Of a DNA stretch of 64,000 nucleotides, positions 1 to 5,978 are shown piece by piece. The notes under the pieces are model-generated. The model did not search any database, was not told where the DNA came from, and saw nothing but the letters and a program-made list of their open reading frames with translations. Each line of letters starts with the position of its first letter. The stretch's first letter is position 1. The position numbers and the translations under genes are program-made. The DNA comes from JAVBTT01 sp031556035 (GTDB lineage Bacteria > Bacillota > Clostridia > Oscillospirales > UBA929): NCBI GenBank assembly GCA_031556035.1, contig JAVBTT010000004.1, positions 48,872 through 112,871 on the forward strand, written 5' to 3'.

Positions 1-895
1 TGAGCTCAAAGAAGCCCCTTCTGGCATACTCGGAGTAGGTTACCCCCGCGTCCAGATGCCCGAAAAGGTAGGTGAACTGGATTACCGCAAACATGGCGTA
101 CAGAGCCGAAAGCGGAATCAGGCCGCCCAGGAGATAGGCCCTGTTTACCGAGCCGTCCCTCTTGGGCAGCACGGCGGGGCTTGCGTCCGCCATATTTCCG
201 GAGCGCAGCGAGTACAGCCACGAATAGAGCAGCAGCGCCGGAACGAGGCCTATCAACAGCCTCAGCAGCACAACCGCCCAGTCTCCATAGCTCATTGCCT
301 CCGCGACGCGACGCGCGACACCTCTGAACACAGGGTCAGCCGATGACAGCAGAAATACGATTATGCCAAGCACCGGAGCAGCGACCGCAAAACCTGCTAT
401 AAACGGCAGGGCGCGGCGCACCTTTGTGGAGCGCAGGGCTCCGAATGCCCTGCCCGCCCTCGCGAACGGCAGGACAATACAGGACACCATAAGATCAAGC
501 AGAAACACAGGGCGCGTCGCGGGATAACGCCTGTTTCCCGCGCATATCAGGCAGGCCGCCGAAAACAGCGCCGACAGCGCAGCCACATCGACTCTCAAAA
601 GCCACTCCGGCAGGCTGAAAAGCGCCGGAGCCAGGAAGATAAGCGCGACCGGAGCAAACAAAACAAGACTTTTCCCGCGGACAGGCAGATACCAGGCCGT
701 CGCCGCGAGCAGGGCAAGACCAAGCAGCGCAAAGCTGAGCCCCCGGTGCTGCGTGTAAAACAGCGTTTCTACAAGCAGATAACCCGCCAGCCACGCCATA
801 GGTAGAAGCAGCCTGTCCCTGCCTGTATAGATCACCGCGTCCGCCGGCATGGAAGTCCCGTTTGAAGGCGGCGCCTCATTATAATCCTTCTCCAT
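1..895 (-). CDS. DUF4173-family membrane protein (C-terminus cut by window edge)
   Basis: The reading frame opens at ATG 895 and stays open to the left edge, giving about 298 residues with the 3' end outside the window. It begins MEKDYNEAPPSNG and then alternates hydrophobic segments with short basic loops, which indicates a polytopic membrane protein. The final visible stretch, YSEYARRGFFEL, is the hallmark I associate with DUF4173 (DUF4153-like) proteins. It overlaps the 3' end of the HTH gene by 17 bp, so it is the last visible gene of the operon that starts at 2036. Function is unknown; the family often sits beside DUF2975/YozG modules. The family call rests on memory of the motif. Confidence 0.75.
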   Translation of the reverse strand, partial: MEKDYNEAPPSNGTSMPADAVIYTGRDRLLLPMAWLAGYLLVETLFYTQHRGLSFALLGLALLAATAWYLPVRGKSLVLFAPVALIFLAPALFSLPEWLLRVDVAALSALFSAACLICAGNRRYPATRPVFLLDLMVSCIVLPFARAGRAFGALRSTKVRRALPFIAGFAVAAPVLGIIVFLLSSADPVFRGVARRVAEAMSYGDWAVVLLRLLIGLVPALLLYSWLYSLRSGNMADASPAVLPKRDGSVNRAYLLGGLIPLSALYAMFAVIQFTYLFGHLDAGVTYSEYARRGFFEL

Positions 896-1106
896 CTTCC
901 TTGCCCTCCCTGTATTCCAAAATATCTCCCGGCTGGCAGTCAAGAGCCCTGCACAGAGCGCTCAGGGTTGAAAACCTAATCGCCCGGGCGTGGTTGTTTT
1001 TCAGCACCGAGAGGTTGGCCAGCGTTAAGTCCACCCTGGACGCCAGCTCGTTAAGGCTCATTTTGCGCACCGCCATCACGACATCGAGATTTACGATTAT
1101 CGGCAT
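879..1106 (-). CDS. YozG-like XRE-family HTH repressor
   Basis: A 75-residue protein that is almost only a helix-turn-helix domain of the Cro/CI (XRE) type: MPIIVNLDVVMAVRKMSLNE, then a recognition-helix region with NLSVLKNNHARAIRFSTL, ending in CRALDCQPGDILEY. That ending is typical of the small YozG-like regulators encoded next to DUF2975 membrane proteins. The start has AGGTGA upstream. It lies 8 bp after the DUF2975 gene and overlaps the DUF4173 gene. It most likely autoregulates the operon, perhaps through the TATCG-N5-CGATA palindrome just upstream of the -35 box at 2078-2083; that link is inferred. Confidence 0.88.
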   Translation of the reverse strand: MPIIVNLDVVMAVRKMSLNELASRVDLTLANLSVLKNNHARAIRFSTLSALCRALDCQPGDILEYREGKEDGEGL

Positions 1107-1114
1107 GGCTTCAC

Positions 1115-1579
1115 CTATATTACAAGGTCATTGTCCGCTTTGAGCTCAGAGGCCGTACGGAAAAGCTCGGAGAGCACCATCGCGAACAGACCGGCAACAA
1201 AGAAGACGGCAACAAAAAACGTATTGTACCTCTGAATGAGCCACAGTCCGGCACCGTACCAGAAAAGCCATGTTATGGTGCGCACGAGGGCAAACAGGGA
1301 GATCGCGAAGCAGCAGCGCGCCGCCCTGCGTATGGCTCGCGCGTTTCCGGAGTGAAACGGCTGTCCGTCCGCCACATTGGACAGCACCCGTTCCCCCAGG
1401 CGTATCATGATCGCCGAGGCTATACCGCAGGGGTAATATACAGCCAGCGCCAGCCAGAACTCGCCGCTGCCCATACCGAAGTGCCTTCCCATTACTGCGG
1501 GCAGCATAAAAAAAGCCGCGATGTTGAGGGCAAACACCCCCCAAAGCAGCAATTGCAGCGCCCTAGCCAGCTTACTCAT
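1115..1579 (-). CDS. DUF2975 family membrane protein
   Basis: A 154-residue protein with four predicted membrane segments (around residues 10-30, 42-60, 90-112 and 122-142). Between segments two and three is the basic loop with RLGERVLSNVADGQPFHSGNARAIRRAA, in which the PF..GNA..IR pattern is characteristic of DUF2975. The gene overlaps the upstream gene by 8 bp and is followed 8 bp later by the HTH repressor, the usual DUF2975-YozG order. The molecular function of DUF2975 is unknown. The pair resembles membrane-protein/small-repressor modules in other Firmicutes. Confidence 0.85.
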   Translation of the reverse strand: MSKLARALQLLLWGVFALNIAAFFMLPAVMGRHFGMGSGEFWLALAVYYPCGIASAIMIRLGERVLSNVADGQPFHSGNARAIRRAARCCFAISLFALVRTITWLFWYGAGLWLIQRYNTFFVAVFFVAGLFAMVLSELFRTASELKADNDLVI

Positions 1580-2036
1580 TGGTATCTCCTCCTGCTAATA
1601 CTATTATTTTTTTACCAAAGCTAACCTCGAAAACTTCCCGCTCCTGCTCGCATCCGTCAAGTGTAATCGTGGCCTCGTCGTCTCCGCTCCATTTAACCAA
1701 AACATCCCCGGGCAGCACACGTCCTCCGTCGTTTGCAATTTCAGTCTCAAAGCTTTTCCCGCCCAGAAAGCCGAATAACTCATTATTCCTGCATATAATT
1801 TTTACTTTGCAAGTACCAAAGGGCCAGGCCGGAGCAGTAGTCTTGACAATAACTGTATTTTTTGCCTCCGGAGAAGGATATGCCCCAAAATCATGGTATA
1901 TCAGCCGGAAGCAATCCGCAGCAAGCACCAAAAGCGGCGTAAGTATAACAATCGATAAAACCGCAAAGTAAAGCCTGTTGCTGCTAAGAACACGGCGGAC
2001 AATGGATTTGTTATTATCCGTCACAGCCGCCTCCAA
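1572..2036 (-). CDS. Single-pass membrane protein of unknown function
   Basis: I do not recognise this 154-residue protein. It has a cytoplasmic N-terminus of about 22 residues, one membrane segment (roughly residues 23-42, LYFAVLSIVILTPLLVLAAD), and an extracytoplasmic domain of about 110 residues rich in beta-type alternation, with two cysteines near CKVKIICRNN and a third in LDGCEQE. It is the first gene of the DUF2975 operon, overlapping it by 8 bp, with a strong promoter 20-50 bp upstream of the start. It could be a sensor or partner of the DUF2975 protein, but only the position supports that. Confidence 0.65.
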   Translation of the reverse strand: MEAAVTDNNKSIVRRVLSSNRLYFAVLSIVILTPLLVLAADCFRLIYHDFGAYPSPEAKNTVIVKTTAPAWPFGTCKVKIICRNNELFGFLGGKSFETEIANDGGRVLPGDVLVKWSGDDEATITLDGCEQEREVFEVSFGKKIIVLAGGDTNE

Positions 2037-2054
2037 ACGTTTTCATCTGCAACA

Positions 2055-2106
2055 AGAATAGCACTCTCTAACACGAATGTCAAGAAAAATTTATCGTTTA
2101 TCGATA
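2055..2106 (-). promoter_or_regulatory. Sigma-A-type promoter with palindromic operator for the DUF2975/YozG operon
   Basis: On the minus strand TTGACA (2078-2083) and TATTCT (2055-2060) are separated by exactly 17 bp, 19 bp before the start codon at 2036. Eight bp upstream of the -35 box is the perfect inverted repeat TATCG-TTTAT-CGATA (2092-2106), set in A/T runs. The small HTH protein of this operon is the obvious candidate to bind it. Confidence 0.7.
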
Positions 2107-2122
2107 ATTTTTACCCACAACA

Positions 2123-2146
2123 AAGCCCCGCCATACAGCGGGGCTT
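2123..2146 (-). terminator. Rho-independent terminator after rpsR
   Basis: A 9-bp perfect GC-rich stem (AAGCCCCGC with GCGGGGCTT) around a 6-nt loop, lying 15 bp past the rpsR stop. The following bases on the minus strand are TGTTGTGG, only moderately T-rich. Confidence 0.75.
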
Positions 2147-2161
2147 CGGGCGCTGAGCTCC

Positions 2162-2398
2162 TCAGTCCGTCACAAACGGCAGCAGAGCGATATGGCGGGC
2201 CTGCTTTATCGCCTCGGTGAGCTGGCGCTGATGCGCCGCGCAGGTGCCCGTCATGCGGCGGGGCAGTATCTTGCTGCGCTCGGACAAAAAGCGGCGCAGC
2301 TTAACGGAATCCTTATAGTCGATATGATCCACGCGGTCTACGCAGAACGAGCATACCTTGCGGCGCTTGCGTGAGCGGGGTCCTCTTTCCATTGCCAT
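2162..2398 (-). CDS. rpsR: 30S ribosomal protein S18
   Basis: A 78-residue small basic ribosomal protein. The core RPRR-type sequence is clear: KVCSFCVDRVDHIDYKD, then LRRFLSERSKILPRRMTGTC and HQRQLTEAIKQARHIALLPF. It binds 16S rRNA in the platform together with S6. The cysteines (CxxC plus one downstream) resemble the metal-binding form of S18. An AGGAGG lies upstream of the ATG. It is the last gene of rpsF-ssb-rpsR, the usual bacterial order. Confidence 0.97.
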   Translation of the reverse strand: MAMERGPRSRKRRKVCSFCVDRVDHIDYKDSVKLRRFLSERSKILPRRMTGTCAAHQRQLTEAIKQARHIALLPFVTD

Positions 2399-2436
2399 GG
2401 TCTGACCTCCTTACGAATCGATGTTGTAACCAGGGA

Positions 2437-2886
2437 TTAAAACGGCAGGTCGTCCTCGTCGTCCTCAAGCTCGGCGAACGAAGACGGCGCTTCAAGCGCC
2501 GAAGGCGCGGGCGTGTTTTCCGCCCTTGGCGGCACCCCGTAGCTCTCGCCCGCGGACGGGCTGTCCTGCCTGCGCTCTGCGAAGTGGGCCTCGTCAGCCA
2601 CAATCTCCACGCTCACGCGGTTGTTGCCGTCCTTATCCTGCCACTTGCGCTGCTGAAGTCTCCCCGCCACCGCCACGAGCTGGCCCTTGTGGAACCATTT
2701 CGAGGTAAACTCGGCTGTTTGCCTCCAGCAGGTGATGTCAAAAAAATCAGCCTGACGCTCTTCTCCCCGCGAGGCGAAATCCCGGTCGACCGCAAGCGTG
2801 AAGGATGTCACAGCGATCCCGGACTGAGTCCGGCGAAGCTCGGGGTCCCTTGTCAGGCGCCCCATCAATACCACCTTGTTAAGCAT
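2437..2886 (-). CDS. ssb: Single-stranded DNA-binding protein
   Basis: 149 residues. The OB-fold domain occupies residues 1-105, beginning MLNKVVLMGRLTRDPELRRT and containing the FDITCWRQTAEF and KGQLVAVAGRLQ segments. A flexible Gly/Pro/Ser/Ala-rich linker follows, then the acidic tip EDDEDDLPF that recruits replication and repair partners. It binds ssDNA as a tetramer. GGAGG precedes the ATG. It sits between rpsF and rpsR with short gaps, so it is co-transcribed with them. Confidence 0.97.
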   Translation of the reverse strand: MLNKVVLMGRLTRDPELRRTQSGIAVTSFTLAVDRDFASRGEERQADFFDITCWRQTAEFTSKWFHKGQLVAVAGRLQQRKWQDKDGNNRVSVEIVADEAHFAERRQDSPSAGESYGVPPRAENTPAPSALEAPSSFAELEDDEDDLPF

Positions 2887-2897
2887 AGACGCCCTCC

Positions 2898-3197
2898 TTA
2901 TTTCTCATCCCTGCAGATGATAAGGCTGCGCATGATGCCGTCGGTTATCTTGTATACGCGGTCGAGCTCTGCGGGAAAGCTGGGAACGCTTTCGAAGGTC
3001 ATCATCACGTAATAGCCCTCGTTCAGGTCATTGATGGGATAAGCGAGCCTTCTTTTCCCCCACACATCGACCGCCCCCATCGTGGCGCCCTGCTCCACAA
3101 GAGCCGTGAACTTCTCAACGAGCGCGTTTGTGTCCTCCTCGCTGAGGGTGGGGCTGATAATGTAGACCGATTCGTATTTGCCGGTTGTCTTTGCCAT
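2898..3197 (-). CDS. rpsF: 30S ribosomal protein S6
   Basis: 99 residues from the ATG at 3197, which is preceded by AGGAGG at ideal spacing; a longer frame to 3236 lacks such a site. The protein starts MAKTTGKYESVYIISPTLSE and contains WGKRRLAYPINDLNEGYYV, the signature S6 motif. It forms a heterodimer with S18 on the 30S platform. First gene of rpsF-ssb-rpsR. Confidence 0.97.
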   Translation of the reverse strand: MAKTTGKYESVYIISPTLSEEDTNALVEKFTALVEQGATMGAVDVWGKRRLAYPINDLNEGYYVMMTFESVPSFPAELDRVYKITDGIMRSLIICRDEK

Positions 3198-3359
3198 GTT
3201 TTTGCACCTCCTTCTGGACATATGGCCCCCGGTCATGCCGGGAGCAAGGATGGAGTCCGCCGCGTGCGGGGCAAAAAGTACCCGCGCGAAAACAGACTAT
3301 ACTAGTATACACTAAATCCGGGGCAAGTCAAGCTATACGACCGCAATTTTCAATGTCAA
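3198..3359 (-). promoter_or_regulatory. Tandem promoters and structured leader of rpsF-ssb-rpsR
   Basis: Two promoter-like pairs lie on the minus strand: TTGACA (3354-3359) with TATAGC (3332-3337), and TTGACT (3326-3331) with TATACT (3304-3309), each with a 16-bp spacer. The leader of about 100 nt contains GC-rich hairpins, including CCCGG-CATGA-CCGGG. Many bacterial rpsF leaders bind the S6:S18 complex for feedback control; whether this one does is a guess from position. Confidence 0.55.
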
Positions 3360-3375
3360 CTGTTCACAATAGTAT

Positions 3376-4563
3376 TTACCTCAGCTCAACCCGTATACTC
3401 CCGGACGAGGCCTCAGCCCTTATCAGTGCCGTGGGGTTATTCCCCACCTTGCCGACCGCGCTGTTTTTGCGGTTGCTCCGGTAGAGCACCTCGAAGTCGG
3501 TCTTTATGCTGCCCGAGGTGGTGTCCGCCTCAAAATCGAAGCTCAAATCCCTCGGCACCGTCAACCGTACGCTGCCCGAGGTTGACGAAATGTCAACATT
3601 CCCAACAGGCTGCATAAGCACGGCCGTAACGCTGCCCGAGCTGGATTTCAGCCTGCCCCTACCGGAAATGCCCTCCACATGCACGCTTCCCGAGGTGCAG
3701 CTGATGTCGAAGCTATCGGAAACATTGCTCCTGCCAAGCCTTATCGTACCCGAGGAGGATTCAGCCTCCAGAGTATTCGCCGTTAGCTCGGAGTCCACCG
3801 TAACGCTGCCTGAGGTCGCGCCGACATAGATGCCGCCCCCGCTGGAGATTCCGTTTCTGACCCGTATGCTGCCGGACGAGGAATCCATTCGCACATTTCC
3901 GCCCGCGGCCAAAAGCCCGTCTACGGTCTGCGTGCCGGACGTGCTGCCGGACTCGAAATCCCCGCTAACCGAGGCGCCGTTCTCAAGCTTTACCGAGCCG
4001 GACGAGGACTTTATCCTCATTGAAGCCGCCGATACTGATTTTGCGAGCCGGATACTTCCGGAGGTGGTGCTCATGCTCACGTTTTCAAGCCTGAATTCGT
4101 CATTCAGTCTTACGCTGCCGGACGACGCCTCCAGCGAAACGTTGCCGCTCCAGTCTCTCGGCGCCTCGATTACCAGCTTTTCCTCGGCGCCCCCGAAGAA
4201 AAAAACACCCACGCGGATGCGGTTGTTTCGCTTTGTGCTTATAGTTAGCTTATCTCCGCTCCGTTCAATACGGAACAGCTCCTCCTCCGGCGCGTTGTCC
4301 CTGCCGTACTGCGTCACCCGGAATTCGTTTCCTCCGCCCGCCACAAGCTCTATTCCGTCGTATGTTGTCAACACCTCAAGGCTCCCCACCCCGTCCGCCG
4401 GTGAGCTTTCCTGCTTGAGCAGGCTTACGTCGAAGCCCGCTCCAATCTCAATGTCAAACAAGCCTAAATTCCCTCCGTTCCAGTAAGCTACAATAAATAC
4501 AATGGCGGCGATGGCGACGAGCGCCCAAATTACCACCATAGTGACGAGTACGCCCCTTTTCAT
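3376..4563 (-). CDS. DUF4097-type beta-helical surface protein
   Basis: 395 residues: an N-terminal membrane anchor (about residues 7-28, VTMVVIWALVAIAAIVFIVA) followed by an extracellular domain built from about a dozen short repeats. Each repeat ends in SSGS or TSGS/TSGT, roughly every 20-25 residues, and the two types alternate for most of the length. That is the DUF4097/LiaX-like right-handed beta-helix pattern. Its start overlaps the upstream HAAS gene by 4 bp. In PadR-HAAS-DUF4097 modules the protein is thought to take part in cell-envelope stress responses; the exact role is not known. Confidence 0.85.
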   Translation of the reverse strand: MKRGVLVTMVVIWALVAIAAIVFIVAYWNGGNLGLFDIEIGAGFDVSLLKQESSPADGVGSLEVLTTYDGIELVAGGGNEFRVTQYGRDNAPEEELFRIERSGDKLTISTKRNNRIRVGVFFFGGAEEKLVIEAPRDWSGNVSLEASSGSVRLNDEFRLENVSMSTTSGSIRLAKSVSAASMRIKSSSGSVKLENGASVSGDFESGSTSGTQTVDGLLAAGGNVRMDSSSGSIRVRNGISSGGGIYVGATSGSVTVDSELTANTLEAESSSGTIRLGRSNVSDSFDISCTSGSVHVEGISGRGRLKSSSGSVTAVLMQPVGNVDISSTSGSVRLTVPRDLSFDFEADTTSGSIKTDFEVLYRSNRKNSAVGKVGNNPTALIRAEASSGSIRVELR

Positions 4564-5366
4564 TCTTCCCTCCAGATTTTAACAATCCGCATCATCTGCT
4601 GCACAGCCGCCGCCACCAGGAAAACCAGCCAGGTTAGGTTCCACTTATGCGTGACAAAGCTGAGCGCAAAATACAGCACAAGCGCGCTGGTCCAGATAAT
4701 TCCGCCTATGTTGACCCTGTTTTTGATTATGGACTCGACGGCCTGCTGGAGCACCGCGCCTATCAAAAATATTACCCATGTTATGTCCCAGCGCATTGTC
4801 AAAAAGCTCACGATAAAGTATGTCAGCACTATAAGCGTCCAGAGCGACGAGGAAATGGCCCCGTGCAGACGCGACATTTTGTCGCTCATTGACATTTTTT
4901 CCTTGTATTCCTCCACGAATGAATCATCCTCTCTCTGATACTTCTTCTTTTTCATACCTGCCCCGTAAATCACCAGCGCTGTAGCCGCGGCGTCGATACA
5001 GAGCATTACGATAACTCCCAGATCGCCGAGGTTCGTGAATTCATCCATGACTATCAATACCGCGACGCCGATAATATATAGCGCCACCCCGATCGCGACC
5101 AGCAGGGCTCCCCGGCTGCCCTTCGCTGCGTTAACGGCGAAGTTATGCCTGTCGACCTCCGACACGTCGGCTATCAGCTCATCTATGTCTCCAATCCCGG
5201 ACACAACAACGGAAAACGCCTCGTCCTCGTTTTTGCCCTGGCGCAGCAGATCCTCATATTTCTCGTTCATGTTGGACAGGAGCTCCTCCTGGATCTCCAT
5301 GATGCGGCGCTTTTTGGGAGCATCCTCGAAAAGTTCATTCACATAGCTCTGGATTCTGTCATTCAT
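4560..5366 (-). CDS. HAAS (DUF1700) domain membrane protein
   Basis: 268 residues. The first ~75 form a soluble helical domain (MNDRIQSYVNELFEDAPKKR, then EIQEELLSNMNEKYEDLLRQGKNEDEAF and VVSGIGDIDELI), the HAAS signature. About six membrane segments follow, in two similar halves: SLWTLIVLTYFIVSFLTMRW and later TSALVLYFALSFVTHKWNLT both precede W-LVF/VIFL segments. It overlaps the PadR gene by 8 bp and DUF4097 by 4 bp, so the three are translated together. HAAS proteins are believed to act as partners or signal modulators for PadR-like regulators. Confidence 0.85.
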   Translation of the reverse strand: MNDRIQSYVNELFEDAPKKRRIMEIQEELLSNMNEKYEDLLRQGKNEDEAFSVVVSGIGDIDELIADVSEVDRHNFAVNAAKGSRGALLVAIGVALYIIGVAVLIVMDEFTNLGDLGVIVMLCIDAAATALVIYGAGMKKKKYQREDDSFVEEYKEKMSMSDKMSRLHGAISSSLWTLIVLTYFIVSFLTMRWDITWVIFLIGAVLQQAVESIIKNRVNIGGIIWTSALVLYFALSFVTHKWNLTWLVFLVAAAVQQMMRIVKIWREE

Positions 5367-5703
5367 TGCCCCGCTCCTCCGTCCGGATCAGTTTGTCAAT
5401 CAGCTTCCGGGCCTCTTCCCACTCCGCCCTGCTGTCCAGGAAGTACTTTTTCCCGTGCTCGGTTATCCTGTAGTAGCGCCTGCGTGCGCCCGTGGTCTCG
5501 TTGCCCCAGAACGACACGATTGAGCCGTTTTCCTCAAGCCGCCTGAAGGCCCCGTACAGCGTGGCCTCCTTAAGCTCGTACTTGCCGCCGCTTTTCTCCT
5601 GAATGGATTTGTTGATCTCGTAGCCATAGCTCTCGCGGCTGAAAAGATGCGCCAGTATAATGGTCTCCGTATGCCCTCTAATCAGGTCGGCTGTTATCGA
5701 CAA
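5359..5703 (-). CDS. PadR family transcriptional regulator
   Basis: 114 residues with the winged-helix of PadR: GHTETIILAHLFSRESYGYE, INKSIQEKSGGKYELKEATL, then the wing GARRRYYRITEHGKKYFLDS. First gene of the PadR-HAAS-DUF4097 operon. GGAGGTGA lies just before the start. It likely represses its own operon; two CAATATACT repeats in its leader are candidate binding sites. Confidence 0.93.
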   Translation of the reverse strand: MSITADLIRGHTETIILAHLFSRESYGYEINKSIQEKSGGKYELKEATLYGAFRRLEENGSIVSFWGNETTGARRRYYRITEHGKKYFLDSRAEWEEARKLIDKLIRTEERGNE

Positions 5704-5768
5704 GCCACTTCACCTCCAATTGTCTGCCGGTGTGCAACCTATTCCGCCCGGCGCGTTAATCCCCCTGA

Positions 5769-5857
5769 CAATATACTTAAGTTTGCAATATACTAGATGC
5801 AGGAGGGATACTCATGTGCCGTATTTATAATATAACACGAGTTACATCGTCTGTCAA
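5769..5857 (-). promoter_or_regulatory. padR promoter with direct-repeat operator
   Basis: A near-consensus promoter, TTGACA (5852-5857), 17 bp, TATATT (5829-5834), drives the operon. In the leader, CAATATACT occurs twice in the same orientation (5769-5777 and 5786-5794 on the plus strand) with a 17-bp period. This is a plausible PadR operator positioned to block elongation or initiation. The binding claim is inferred. Confidence 0.65.
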
Positions 5858-5870
5858 GGTATATATTTTT

Positions 5871-5917
5871 CACACATCAAGGCGCCCCCGCCGGCGGCGG
5901 GGGCGCCTTGATGTGTG
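5871..5917 (-). terminator. 22-bp perfect hairpin between hydrogenase operon and padR
   Basis: CACACATCAAGGCGCCCCCG-CC pairs over 22 bp with its exact complement around a 3-nt loop. It lies about 60 bp past the hydA stop and just upstream of the padR -35 box. There is no T-run on the minus-strand exit side, which instead reads GAAAAATATA. It most likely ends hydrogenase transcription or insulates padR. A second, imperfect inverted repeat (ATACTCAT/ATGAGTAT, with TTAAAGAG/CTCTTTAA inside) spans 5924-5979 directly at the hydA stop. Confidence 0.6.
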
Positions 5918-5978
5918 ATTCCCATACTCATCTCATGTTAAAGAGCAGATGTATCTACTCTTTAAGCAGATATGAGTA

